Part shown: in pieces, positions 38,001 to 47,132 of the stretch | Numbering within the stretch: position 1 is the first letter of the stretch | Layout of the letters: every line of letters starts with the position of its first letter | Origin: a virus | Direction: 5' to 3' (one strand) | Virus record (IMG/VR): IMGVR_UViG_3300042287_000745 | Span: 1-64,000 of that record | DNA length: 64,000 nt | Notes under the pieces: generated by a model | The model's database searches: none | Told to the model about the DNA's origin: nothing | What the model saw: the letters and a program-made list of their open reading frames with translations, nothing else | Translations under genes and position numbers: made by a program

Positions 38001-39173
38001 ATGCGTAAATTGATATACTGTGGACTTGAGCCATACGAAGGCCGTTATACTTTGCAGCTTCAGCAATGGAACGAAGCGGCATTTAAACGTAGAGGCATCA
38101 ATTATGAAATTATCCATGGTGATACTTTGGATAATTCTAAGTCAATTGTAACCGGGCAAGTATTGGATGCACATGGTCGTAGTTATTATTCTTTGACACA
38201 GATGGCAAAACTTGTTGCAAAGATGAAAGCCGGCGAAATTCAGTATGATGACATAATTTTCTTCGAAGATATGTTTACTCCTGGTATGGAAGTATTACCT
38301 TACATTATGGATCAATGTGGTTGGGAACATCAGCCTAGAGTTTTTGTTAGGTGTTTAGCTCAGACAATTGATCCCGACGACTTCTTACATGTCTGGGATA
38401 TGCAAGGATGGATGGCACACTATGAGAAGATGGTTAATACTTGGGTTAGTGGTGTATTAGCATCAAATGAGGAGATGGTTGCTCATATGAAAATTGCGGG
38501 TTGGCAAGTGCCTATGTATAATATCTCAGGATTAGCATTTGATCAAAATGAGGTTCGTAGTCGAGTAAAGAATATTCGCCCATTCAACGAACGTAAAAAT
38601 CGAGTAGTGTTCTCTGCAAGATTCGATCAGGAAAAGCAGCCGGGATTCTTTATGGATATTATAGAACATTTTGGGCCTAAATCGGATATTGAATTCGCGG
38701 TGTTGTCGGGTGGCCCTTTACGTAGTAATGACGACTCCTATATAGACCGAGCAGTTGAATTAACTAAGAAGCATCCGAATTTTAAAATATACGAAAATCT
38801 TAAAAAGGATGAGTATTATGAATTGCTTGCAGATTCCAAAGTATTATTTAATTGTGCCTTGCAAGATTGGGTAAGTAATACTGCATCAGAAGCAGACGCA
38901 TTAGGCACAAATTGTTTGTTCCCCGCCTACAGATCATTTCCTGAAACATTCGCAAATGATCCCGAATGTTTATATATTCCTTGGTCTAAAGAAGATGCCA
39001 CAAATAAATTAGAGTGCTTATTGGAAACTCCTAGAAACGGCATTGGCACATTGGCTAACTGGACCTCAGGAACTATTGACAGATGCCTCGATATTATGTT
39101 AGGATTAGATAATGGTAAGTGGAATAGAAATCAATCTAATTATAGAAATCATACATCTGAGACCAAGTATTAA
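38001..39173 (+). CDS. GT-B-fold glycosyltransferase
   Basis: A 390-residue protein beginning KLIYCGLEPYEGRYTLQLQQ. The second half follows the GT4 pattern: RVVFSARFDQEKQPGFFMDI opens the donor domain, and FNCALQDWVSNTASEADALG occupies the position of the E-rich donor motif. It lies between the possible T-fold gene and an epimerase in the deazaguanine block. The acceptor is unknown. Confidence 0.68.
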   Translation: MRKLIYCGLEPYEGRYTLQLQQWNEAAFKRRGINYEIIHGDTLDNSKSIVTGQVLDAHGRSYYSLTQMAKLVAKMKAGEIQYDDIIFFEDMFTPGMEVLPYIMDQCGWEHQPRVFVRCLAQTIDPDDFLHVWDMQGWMAHYEKMVNTWVSGVLASNEEMVAHMKIAGWQVPMYNISGLAFDQNEVRSRVKNIRPFNERKNRVVFSARFDQEKQPGFFMDIIEHFGPKSDIEFAVLSGGPLRSNDDSYIDRAVELTKKHPNFKIYENLKKDEYYELLADSKVLFNCALQDWVSNTASEADALGTNCLFPAYRSFPETFANDPECLYIPWSKEDATNKLECLLETPRNGIGTLANWTSGTIDRCLDIMLGLDNGKWNRNQSNYRNHTSETKY

Positions 39174-40148
39174 ATGACTAAGACTGTTATAGTTACAGGC
39201 GCCGCCGGTTATATCGGTGGCGCTATTTGCATAGAACTTATTACCAAAGGGTATTATGTAATCGGTATTGATCGCCGAGCATTACCTTCGCATTTGGAAA
39301 TATATTGCGATGAATTTATCCAATCTGATTTTATTGGTTATGCATCATTAATGCAAGTAGAAAAACAACCATGTGCAATTATACATTGTGCGGGTACAAG
39401 TTTAGTTGGACCTAGTATACAAAACCCCGAAGAATATTATGAAAACAATATTCAGAAAACTTTAGAATATCTAAAATATATTCGCAAACGTTCTGCAAAT
39501 ACCAAATTTATTTTTAGTAGCAGCGCCTCTGTGTATGGGAATCCTAATACAGATGTACCAATAACAGAAGAACAACCAACTAATCCTATTTCACCTTACG
39601 GTGAATCTAAGTTAATGATTGACCGGGCTTTGCATTCTTTTAATATCGCATATGGTATGCAATATGTTTCTTTTAGATATTTTAATGCATGCGGAGCAAT
39701 TGAGAACAGTATACATGGGCAGGAGGCAAACGCTTCACATATTTTTCCTAGAGTGTTTGAAGCAATTTTAGAAAATCTCCCATTTACATTAAACGGAAAT
39801 GATTATAATACTAAAGATGGGACCTGTGTTAGAGATTATGTTCACGTATCAGATATTGCTAGCGCACATGTAATGGCAATAGAAAAAAATATACAAGGAA
39901 TATATAATATAGGATCTATCAGAGGTTACTCTAATCTGGAGATCATCAAAGAAGTATCTAAATGTTTAGGTAAAAACTTATCTATTGAAATTGCAGATAA
40001 GCGTATAGGTGACCCTGCATATCTAATTGCAGATTCTAATAAATTATTTTTAGATGCGGGTTGGACAGCAAAAAAAGATTTACGTACTATTATTAAAGAT
40101 TTACATGACTGGTACTTCCCAGAGGCCTCCGGCGCTCATCCCTCTTAA
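39174..40148 (+). CDS. NAD-dependent nucleotide-sugar epimerase (GalE-like)
   Basis: Extended SDR enzyme of 324 residues. The NAD-binding TGAAGYIGG is at the N-terminus; FSSSASVYGNP provides the catalytic Ser, and YGESK the YxxxK pair. FRYFNACGA and RDYVHVSDIA are typical of UDP-glucose 4-epimerase. It starts directly after the stop of the glycosyltransferase gene, so the two may form a sugar-supply and transfer pair. Confidence 0.82.
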   Translation: MTKTVIVTGAAGYIGGAICIELITKGYYVIGIDRRALPSHLEIYCDEFIQSDFIGYASLMQVEKQPCAIIHCAGTSLVGPSIQNPEEYYENNIQKTLEYLKYIRKRSANTKFIFSSSASVYGNPNTDVPITEEQPTNPISPYGESKLMIDRALHSFNIAYGMQYVSFRYFNACGAIENSIHGQEANASHIFPRVFEAILENLPFTLNGNDYNTKDGTCVRDYVHVSDIASAHVMAIEKNIQGIYNIGSIRGYSNLEIIKEVSKCLGKNLSIEIADKRIGDPAYLIADSNKLFLDAGWTAKKDLRTIIKDLHDWYFPEASGAHPS

Positions 40149-40189
40149 AATATTCTGCGTGTCTTCTTTTAAATATGGAGACAAATAAA

Positions 40190-40675
40190 ATGACAAACAA
40201 AAAATTCTTTTCTACAAAAACATACAGACAAATCGGGCCAGTTGCTTACCGGCAATGGCGCGCCGATTCTCATTGCAATTTAATTCATGGTTATGCTATG
40301 AGTTTTCACTTTGAATTTGAAGCAGATACGTTAGATGCTCGCAATTGGGTTACTGACTTCGGAGGACTAAGACCACTTAAGGATAGTCTAGAAGAGTGGT
40401 TCGACCATACTTTACTTGTCGCTGAAGACGATCCTATGCGAGACGAACTACTGCACTTAGGTAAAATTGGCCTGGCTAAAATTACAGAAGTAGAACGAAC
40501 CGGTTGCGAAGGCATTGCTGATTTTCTATATGAATATATTAACACTATCTTTTTACCTAATTGCGGCGCAGAAGAAGCAAAACGGGTCTGGTGCTGCCGG
40601 GTAGAGGTCCGGGAAACAGATTCTAATATGGCTGGCAGAAACGGTCACCGAGAAGATAATGAATTTATGGCATAA
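40190..40675 (+). CDS. queD: QueD-like 6-carboxy-tetrahydropterin synthase
   Basis: Makes the substrate for QueE from dihydroneopterin triphosphate. WRADSHCNLIHGYAMSFHFE holds the catalytic Cys29 and zinc-site His28/His33; the second His of the usual HGH is Tyr35, a variant also known in proteobacterial relatives. VTDFGGLRPLK and WFDHTLLV complete the signature. An upstream in-frame ATG at 40175 exists, but GGAG at 40177-40180 is correctly spaced for 40190. The length is 161 residues. Confidence 0.82.
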   Translation: MTNKKFFSTKTYRQIGPVAYRQWRADSHCNLIHGYAMSFHFEFEADTLDARNWVTDFGGLRPLKDSLEEWFDHTLLVAEDDPMRDELLHLGKIGLAKITEVERTGCEGIADFLYEYINTIFLPNCGAEEAKRVWCCRVEVRETDSNMAGRNGHREDNEFMA

Positions 40676-41179
40676 ATGAAAAAAACAAATATCGCAAAGG
40701 GTGCTCAAAGTAAAGATGAGTATGTAGGCGATTTAACTATTGCATTTATAAATCATAATACATCTGAATATCCGGTTACAGTAGGTGCAGTAAAATTTGC
40801 ACCTGTTCCTGTAACTAAGCAAAAAGATTTGATGTTAAATGTTGCAAGATTGCATGCGCAACAAGAGTATGATAGAATTATGGAATTAGTTACTGTGCTA
40901 CAAAAACAAGCACATGGAATTAAACATAGATTAGATTTTACTGATCGAGTACATGCTGCAGAATACTCATTTCAATTATATCATGGACAAACCTATTGGT
41001 TAGCATTTGATAAAAAAATACAAAAAACGATTTTAATAATCAATGGACCGAATGACTGGTCTACGGGTGCGCCAGCACACTATGACTATATTACACGGGC
41101 TAAATGGTTAGGTGATCATACCTGGTTAGAAGTCGATGAAGAAGGAAATCCTGTAAATGAAAATAGCGTTAATTACTGA
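40676..41179 (+). CDS. Conserved phage protein (DUF2452-like)
   Basis: A 167-residue protein starting directly after queD. VGAVKFAPVPVTKQKDLML, then AEYSFQLYHGQTYWLAF and INGPNDWSTGAP resemble the DUF2452 family of phage and bacterial proteins. No catalytic motif is visible. Its last 23 bases overlap gp47. The family call is tentative. Confidence 0.45.
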   Translation: MKKTNIAKGAQSKDEYVGDLTIAFINHNTSEYPVTVGAVKFAPVPVTKQKDLMLNVARLHAQQEYDRIMELVTVLQKQAHGIKHRLDFTDRVHAAEYSFQLYHGQTYWLAFDKKIQKTILIINGPNDWSTGAPAHYDYITRAKWLGDHTWLEVDEEGNPVNENSVNY

Positions 41180-42221
41180 TACACACTTTGGGGCAAGGTC
41201 GGATTCGCAACCATTTGATGCATATTTTAAAAGATTTTATCAAGAATCATTTTTCCCAGAATTACAAAAACGTAATATTAAAAATATTATTCACCTAGGT
41301 GATTGCTTTGATCGTCGGAAATATATCAATTTTAATTCTTTAAAATCTTGCCGGGAGTATTTCTTTGATCAAACAAAGTACCTTGGCATTACTATGGATA
41401 TGATTATTGGTAATCATGATACATTCTTTAAGAATACGAATAATGTAAATTCGCCCGATTTACTACTAACCGAATATGCAAATATTAATGCATATAAAGA
41501 TGCGACGGAAGTAGACTTCGGTGATTGTACTATATTGATGATGCCGTGGTTGTGTGCTGATAATTACGAAGAATCAATGACGCTAGTTAAAAAAACTAAA
41601 GCAACGGTGTGTTTTGGTCATTTAGAGTTAGCAGGATTTGTAATGTACAAAGGTCAAAATACGCAGGAATCGCATGGCGGTTTAGATTCTAAATTATTTA
41701 GCAAATTTGATTTAGTATGTTCTGGGCATTTTCATCATAAGCATAGTGGAGGCAATATCCATTATTTGGGTAATCCATACCAAATGTTCTGGAATGATTT
41801 TGAGGATCCTAGAGGATTTCATATCTTTGATACTGTTACTTTGGAATTAGAATTTATTGAGAATCCTTTTACGATATTTGAAAAATATTATTATGATGAC
41901 GATAAAGAAGATGTGTCGACAATAGATATTACTAAATTTGCAAGTAAACTAATAAAATTGATAGTTGTAAATAAAAAAGATTTTATTAAATTTGATACGT
42001 TTATTGAAAATATATACAATCAAAATCCAATTGAATTAAAAATTATCGAAGACTTCTCGGAGTTTGAGGCAGAAGCCTTAGATGAGACAATTGACTTAGA
42101 AGATACTATGACTCTATTATCCAACTATGTTGATAGTATAGAAACAGATGCGGATAAAGACCGTATTAAAACTTTGATGAAATCGTTATACGTAGAAGCT
42201 CAAAATTATGAGGAAGCATGA
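41157..42221 (+). CDS. 47: gp47 recombination nuclease subunit (Mre11/SbcD-like)
   Basis: Nuclease subunit of the gp46/47 complex that resects DNA ends. The metallophosphoesterase motifs are ITDTHFG (Asp8, His10), HLGDCFDRR (Asp49), GNHD (85-88), and CSGHFHHK. Length of 354 residues is close to T4 gp47 (339). The stop overlaps the gp46 start by 4 bases. Confidence 0.94.
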   Translation: MKIALITDTHFGARSDSQPFDAYFKRFYQESFFPELQKRNIKNIIHLGDCFDRRKYINFNSLKSCREYFFDQTKYLGITMDMIIGNHDTFFKNTNNVNSPDLLLTEYANINAYKDATEVDFGDCTILMMPWLCADNYEESMTLVKKTKATVCFGHLELAGFVMYKGQNTQESHGGLDSKLFSKFDLVCSGHFHHKHSGGNIHYLGNPYQMFWNDFEDPRGFHIFDTVTLELEFIENPFTIFEKYYYDDDKEDVSTIDITKFASKLIKLIVVNKKDFIKFDTFIENIYNQNPIELKIIEDFSEFEAEALDETIDLEDTMTLLSNYVDSIETDADKDRIKTLMKSLYVEAQNYEEA

Positions 42222-43936
42222 TAAAATTTAAGACTATACGTTGGAAAAACTTCTTATCAACAGGAGCACAATTCACAGAAGTTGGATTAGATAAATCAAC
42301 TACCACATTAGTTGTTGGTGAAAATGGTGCCGGTAAAAGCACCATTCTTGACGCATTGTGTTTTGTTTTATTTAATAAACCATTTCGTAGTATCAATAAG
42401 CCTCAATTACTCAATACGATCAATGCTAAAAATTTACTAGTAGAGTTAGAATTTAATATTGGTCCTAAAGAATATAAAATTGTTCGGGGTATTAAACCTG
42501 GTATCTTTGAAATTCATGTGCAGAACGTGTTATTGAATCAAGATGCCGCAGCGAAAGATTACCAAAAATATTTAGAAGATACTATTCTAAAATTAAATTA
42601 TAAATCATTTACGCAGATTGTAATTTTAGGTAGTGCATCTTTTACTCCCTTTATGCAATTGCCGTTGGGTCATCGAAGAGAAATTATTGAGGATATTTTA
42701 GATATTCAAATATTTACAGTAATGAATTCGGTATTGAAGAATAAACAAACTGAAATAAAAAATTCAATTTTGGATATAGATTCTAAAGTAGAGTTTGGTA
42801 AAAGCAAGGTTAAATTACAACAAGACTACATTAAAACCCTTGAAGATGATATACAAAAACGGGCAAAGGATACTACAGTATTAATTGAGACTGCAAATAT
42901 TGCAATTAACGGTTTTACTACAGAGATAAACACATTAAAATCGCAAGTGGATGGATTAAAACTTACAATTTTAGATGATGATGAAACAAAGAAAAAAGAA
43001 AAACAAATACTTAAAGTACTGGACAAACTTAAAGAGAAGTCAAAGAAAGTAAATTCTGACATCACATTCTATCTTAACCACGATGATTGTCCCACATGCA
43101 ATCAAAATTTAAGTGAGGACTTTAAGGATAAAACGATTACGGAACATAAGCATAAATCGTCTGAGGTTGCTGATGCTATAAACGATTTAGAAAACCAAAT
43201 AACCGATATTAATTTGCGATTAGAAAAAATAGATGTAGTTAAAACTAAGATTGCAGAATTGAATGAATCTATTATTGAATTTAGCTCTAGTTTAATTGCC
43301 GAACAAAACTATATTAAAAAATTAGCAAAAGAGATTCAGGATAGTGCTACCAATACTACCAACATAGATGAGGAAAAAACTAAATTAAAGGCATTGGCTA
43401 AAGATGTTATTCTTTTGTCTGAAGAAAAAGGTAAGCAAACAGAAGAAAAACACTATTTTGAGATTGCGGGTATACTTTTAAAAGATACCGGAATTAAAAC
43501 TAAAATTATTAGACAATATTTGCCAATCATTAATAAATTAGTAAACAAGTATTTAGTGGCAATGGATTTCTTTTGTCATTTTGAATTGGATGAAACATTC
43601 AATGAGACAATAAAGTCTAGGCATCGAGATGAATTTTCGTACGCATCATTTAGTGAAGGTGAAAAACAGCGTATTGATTTGGCGCTATTATTTACTTGGC
43701 GAACAATTGCAAAAATGAAAAATTGCGCTAGCACAAATTTGCTATTACTTGATGAGGTTTTCGATTCATCTTTAGATGCAAATGGTACAGATTATGTGAT
43801 GAACCTTATAAATACTTTAGGTGACGAGACTAATGTATTTGTAATTAGTCACAAGGGAGATCTTCTATTTGATAAATTTAGAAGTGTTATAAAATTTGAG
43901 AAACACCAAAATTTCTCTAGAATACAAGGAAGTTAA
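42218..43936 (+). CDS. 46: gp46 recombination ATPase subunit (Rad50/SbcC-like)
   Basis: SMC-type ATPase partner of gp47. Walker A GENGAGKST is at 34-42, a coiled coil runs on both sides of a zinc-hook motif CPTC (291-294), the ABC signature is ASFSEGEKQRIDLALLF (~478), and Walker B is LLLLDEVFDSSLD. Length of 572 residues matches T4 gp46 (560). Confidence 0.95.
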   Translation: MIKFKTIRWKNFLSTGAQFTEVGLDKSTTTLVVGENGAGKSTILDALCFVLFNKPFRSINKPQLLNTINAKNLLVELEFNIGPKEYKIVRGIKPGIFEIHVQNVLLNQDAAAKDYQKYLEDTILKLNYKSFTQIVILGSASFTPFMQLPLGHRREIIEDILDIQIFTVMNSVLKNKQTEIKNSILDIDSKVEFGKSKVKLQQDYIKTLEDDIQKRAKDTTVLIETANIAINGFTTEINTLKSQVDGLKLTILDDDETKKKEKQILKVLDKLKEKSKKVNSDITFYLNHDDCPTCNQNLSEDFKDKTITEHKHKSSEVADAINDLENQITDINLRLEKIDVVKTKIAELNESIIEFSSSLIAEQNYIKKLAKEIQDSATNTTNIDEEKTKLKALAKDVILLSEEKGKQTEEKHYFEIAGILLKDTGIKTKIIRQYLPIINKLVNKYLVAMDFFCHFELDETFNETIKSRHRDEFSYASFSEGEKQRIDLALLFTWRTIAKMKNCASTNLLLLDEVFDSSLDANGTDYVMNLINTLGDETNVFVISHKGDLLFDKFRSVIKFEKHQNFSRIQGS

Positions 43937-43937
43937 T

Positions 43938-44534
43938 ATGGCAAATGATACTTGGCAATTACAAACGCATACGGTAAATACGTATTGTTATTATTCAGGA
44001 GTATTTGATGATGAAATGCTTGACGATATTGTTACGTTGGGCGATTCTCTTTTATTAAAAAATGCAGAGGTTGGTGGAAATTTTGATGTGCCAGGTGGCG
44101 AAAATGCGGATATTCGAAAAACAACTATTGGTTGGATTCCTACAAACGATCAAAATGCTTGGCTTTATAGAAAATTAACAGACAGCATCTTTCAGGCAAA
44201 TTCAAAATGGTTTAATTATGATCTTAACCATATTGAATCACTACAATTTTCAGTATATAATGAAGGTGATTTTTATGATGCGCACGTTGACCATCATTAT
44301 CAAGGCGCAGGGCAATATCCTAGAAAATTGAGTTTTACTATGCAATTATCAGATCCTTCGGATTATGAGGGCGGCGATGTAAATTTAATTACGTCTCAAA
44401 CCCCATTTGCAATTCCAAAAGAGCGAGGAACAATTACATTTTTTCCTTCGTATACTTTACATGAAGTTAAACCTGTTACCAAAGGAATCCGAAAAGCATT
44501 AGTTGGCTGGATTCACGGCCCTAATTGGAAATAA
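43938..44534 (+). CDS. 2-oxoglutarate/Fe(II) dioxygenase (prolyl-4-hydroxylase type)
   Basis: A 198-residue oxygenase common in T4-like marine phages. The iron ligands are His116 and Asp118 in DAHVDHHY and His175 in YTLHEV; a C-terminal RKALVGW supplies the likely 2-oxoglutarate-binding Arg185. The double-stranded beta-helix core is clear (LSFTMQLSDP, GGDVNLI). The frame opens at 43896 inside gp46, but ATG at 43938 has AGGAAG ahead and begins one base after the gp46 stop. Substrate, protein or nucleobase, is unknown. Confidence 0.85.
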   Translation: MANDTWQLQTHTVNTYCYYSGVFDDEMLDDIVTLGDSLLLKNAEVGGNFDVPGGENADIRKTTIGWIPTNDQNAWLYRKLTDSIFQANSKWFNYDLNHIESLQFSVYNEGDFYDAHVDHHYQGAGQYPRKLSFTMQLSDPSDYEGGDVNLITSQTPFAIPKERGTITFFPSYTLHEVKPVTKGIRKALVGWIHGPNWK

Positions 44535-44537
44535 CAA

Positions 44538-44813
44538 ATGGCTAACAAAATTCCGTTGGAGTATCTAGAATTAGATAACGATTTTGGTTTCACCGCAGTA
44601 AATGAAAAAGATGTTACTGAACCAATATTGGCAGAAGCCAAAACATCGGTAGATAGTGAAACCAAATTGAAGTTGCAGACTTTAGAAAAAATGGTTATGC
44701 CCCTTTTGGTTAATTTGATGAAGAATCCCGAAAAGGAGTACATACATTGGCCAAATCGAGTTCCTCTCATAGAGAAGCAAATTGAGCGTATTTTAGCTAT
44801 AACTAGAGCTTGA
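44538..44813 (+). CDS. Small conserved phage protein
   Basis: A 91-residue acidic protein. The N-terminal segment IPLEYLELDNDFGFTAVNE and a C-terminal helix ending in IERILAITRA recall small proteins beside gp46 in marine T4-like phages. No known domain is visible. A strong sigma-70-type promoter overlaps its 3' end. Confidence 0.5.
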   Translation: MANKIPLEYLELDNDFGFTAVNEKDVTEPILAEAKTSVDSETKLKLQTLEKMVMPLLVNLMKNPEKEYIHWPNRVPLIEKQIERILAITRA

Positions 44814-44838
44814 CAACTGATCCTTTAGGTGTTATAAT
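44810..44838 (+). promoter_or_regulatory. Perfect sigma-70 promoter before the VWA/peptidase gene
   Basis: TTGACA (44810-44815), 17-base spacer, TATAAT (44833-44838), 26 bases before the start codon of the VWA protein. It shares GGTGTTATAATAT with the promoter at 47071. Transcription would start near 44845. Confidence 0.82.
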
Positions 44839-44856
44839 ATAGAAAAGCCTAAAGGA
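44821..44856 (+). repeat. Inverted repeat covering the ribosome-binding site
   Basis: TCCTTTAGG (44821-44829) and CCTAAAGGA (44848-44856) are a perfect 9-base inverted repeat. The right arm contains the AAAGGAG ribosome-binding site of the VWA gene. The left arm lies upstream of the expected start of the 44810 promoter transcript, so only read-through RNA could form this hairpin. Confidence 0.6.
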
Positions 44857-44863
44857 GATACAT

Positions 44864-47074
44864 ATGATAACCGATTCTAAGTCTATATTAGCAAAACTTT
44901 TAGCATCAGAAAACATTCAAGTAGAACATAAGAAAACTTCTACCGCATACTTCGATACCAAAAATCGGGTCATGGTCATTCCTATTTGGAAGTCCATGAC
45001 TCCGTTCTTATACGATTTGCTTCTAGGCCATGAGGTTGGGCATGCATTGTTTACCCCACCTGACGGCTGGCACGATCAAGTATTAGATGGTACCAAGAAG
45101 GGGTTCAAAACATATTTAAATGTTGTCGAAGACGCTCGCATCGAAAAATGTATTCAAGAAAAGTTTCCTGGGTTGAAGGTATCCTTTAAAAAGGGATATG
45201 CTGAACTAATGCAAAAAGACTTTTTCGGAATTCAGAAAAATGAATGGGATATCAACACACTGCCTTTAATTGATCGTATCAATTTACACTATAAGGTCGG
45301 TTCATATTTAAACGTGCAATTCAAAGATGATGAACAATATTTTTTAAAACGAATTAATGGTATTAAAACGTGGGATGACGTTGTTTCTGTATCTAACGAA
45401 TTGTATGAATATGGTAAAACAGAACCAAAATTGCAAAATTTTGATGATGTCGATTATGTTGAGGATATGGATGATGATTTTGATTCGGAAGATGATACTT
45501 GGGAAGAAGTGGAATCTGATTCTGATTCCGATAAAAAGAGCAAAAAAACAAAAAATAGACGAGGATCGGATATTGGCGAGTTTGATCCAGAGTCAGTAAC
45601 TGATAAATTTTTTCGGCAAATGGAAAATCAACTTGTCGACGATTCAGTAAAGCCATACCTTTATGTCAATATGCCTGAGGTTGATATTAGTAAAGTCATT
45701 GTACCGTATAAAACAATTCAGAAATTCTACACAAAATTTCGGTATCAAGATTATACACTTAATGTTGATACTTTGGATGCATTAGCAATTACACAATCAG
45801 AAAAAGCAAAAGAACATTTGTATAAAAAGTTCTTAGAATCGAATAAGAAATATATAGGTTATTTGGTTAAAGAATTTGAGCTTAAAAAGAATGCTAAACA
45901 ATATGCAAGGGCATCTATTGCTAAAACTGGCAAATTGGATATGAAAAAAATTCATTCTTATAAGACTAATGATGATCTGTTTAAACGAATGACAATTGTC
46001 CCAGACGGTAAATCTCATGGGTTATTGATGTTCGTAGATTATTCTGGGTCTATGGGTGAAAGTATTCAAGCAACAATTGAGCAAACCCTAGTTTTGGTAA
46101 TGTTCTGCAGAAAAGTAAATATTCCATTTCGTGTATATGCATTCACTGATCTACAGAATGATTCAATTAATATTGAACTAGGTATGGAAACTCCAAATAC
46201 AGAGGACCCGGCTACATATTTTAGAGCTCGTAGTGTGAATGGATTGGGTAGATTTTCAAAACGAGTAAATGATTTGCATGTTGATGATGTTGCATTCAGA
46301 TTACGCGAATATGTATCAAGCGAAATGAATTCAAATGATTTTAAAGATGCAGTTAAATATTGGTTGCTTGTGGGAGAATTGATGACTTCTCGGTATAACC
46401 ATAGGGGTAGCACAAATCCTGCGGTTAGTGTACATTTAAGAAATTCAGAATTTGAACAATTGAATGGCACCCCTTTGAATGAAGCCATTATTTCTGCAAT
46501 CGATATTACGGAAGCTTTTAGAAAACAATATAAATTGGATGTCGTCAATACAGTATTTTTAACCGACGGCGATTCAAACGATACGGGGGCAGTATATAAA
46601 GAAAATGATAAATATCTCAATTACTACGATAAGTATGGGAATAATTGTAATGTCATTATTCGGCACACTAAGACTATGCTGGAAGGTAAGAAAATTCCTA
46701 ATGCGGAATTAACTACTGGTTTGCTAGATTTACTGAAAAAAGTATCCGGTGCAAATACAATTGGTTTTTTTATTGCTCCTAGATTTGGAAGGAACGTTGT
46801 TATGAACAGAATTAGTAAAACGGGTAAATACGTTCAGAATTTTGATCAGCAATATAAAACGGCAAAACAACAGAAATTCTTCATGTTAAATGATGTTGGA
46901 TATGATGATTTCTATATTATTCCTGGTGGAAAAGATTTGGAAATCACTGAAGATAATTTGGTTGTTTCGGCAGGAGCCAAAAAGACAGAGATTAAAAACG
47001 CATTTATGAAAATGCAAAAAAGCAAATCTATTAATCGAGTTCTTTTGAGTAGATTCGTTAGTAAAATTGCTTGA
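44864..47074 (+). CDS. CobT-like VWA protein with HExxH metallopeptidase motif
   Basis: A 736-residue protein. HEVGH (56-60) followed by NVVEDARIEK (Glu89) forms a zinc metallopeptidase-like site, as in the peptidase/CobT-VWA proteins of phages and bacteria. A very acidic, low-complexity linker (~190-225) precedes the von Willebrand A domain, whose MIDAS is DYSGS (392-396). The last part, including TVFLTDGDSND, completes the domain. The next gene is a MoxR/CobS-type AAA+ ATPase; in this family the two usually act together as a metal-insertion or protein-remodelling pair. The true cobaltochelatase function is unlikely without other cobalamin genes in view. Confidence 0.75.
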   Translation: MITDSKSILAKLLASENIQVEHKKTSTAYFDTKNRVMVIPIWKSMTPFLYDLLLGHEVGHALFTPPDGWHDQVLDGTKKGFKTYLNVVEDARIEKCIQEKFPGLKVSFKKGYAELMQKDFFGIQKNEWDINTLPLIDRINLHYKVGSYLNVQFKDDEQYFLKRINGIKTWDDVVSVSNELYEYGKTEPKLQNFDDVDYVEDMDDDFDSEDDTWEEVESDSDSDKKSKKTKNRRGSDIGEFDPESVTDKFFRQMENQLVDDSVKPYLYVNMPEVDISKVIVPYKTIQKFYTKFRYQDYTLNVDTLDALAITQSEKAKEHLYKKFLESNKKYIGYLVKEFELKKNAKQYARASIAKTGKLDMKKIHSYKTNDDLFKRMTIVPDGKSHGLLMFVDYSGSMGESIQATIEQTLVLVMFCRKVNIPFRVYAFTDLQNDSINIELGMETPNTEDPATYFRARSVNGLGRFSKRVNDLHVDDVAFRLREYVSSEMNSNDFKDAVKYWLLVGELMTSRYNHRGSTNPAVSVHLRNSEFEQLNGTPLNEAIISAIDITEAFRKQYKLDVVNTVFLTDGDSNDTGAVYKENDKYLNYYDKYGNNCNVIIRHTKTMLEGKKIPNAELTTGLLDLLKKVSGANTIGFFIAPRFGRNVVMNRISKTGKYVQNFDQQYKTAKQQKFFMLNDVGYDDFYIIPGGKDLEITEDNLVVSAGAKKTEIKNAFMKMQKSKSINRVLLSRFVSKIA

Positions 47075-47099
47075 CAAGAATTGCAATAGGTGTTATAAT
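47071..47099 (+). promoter_or_regulatory. Perfect sigma-70 promoter before the AAA+ gene
   Basis: TTGACA (47071-47076), 17-base spacer, TATAAT (47094-47099), beginning at the stop codon of the VWA gene and ending 34 bases before the AAA+ start. GAGG ahead of the ATG serves as ribosome-binding site. Confidence 0.82.
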
Positions 47100-47132
47100 A
47101 TGATGTAGCTTTTAACTTTTGAGGATTATATT

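Noticed and set aside
45833-46620. Two open frames on the - strand inside the VWA gene
   Set aside because: They are antisense to a gene with clear HEVGH and MIDAS motifs, have unlikely protein composition, and lack ribosome-binding sites.
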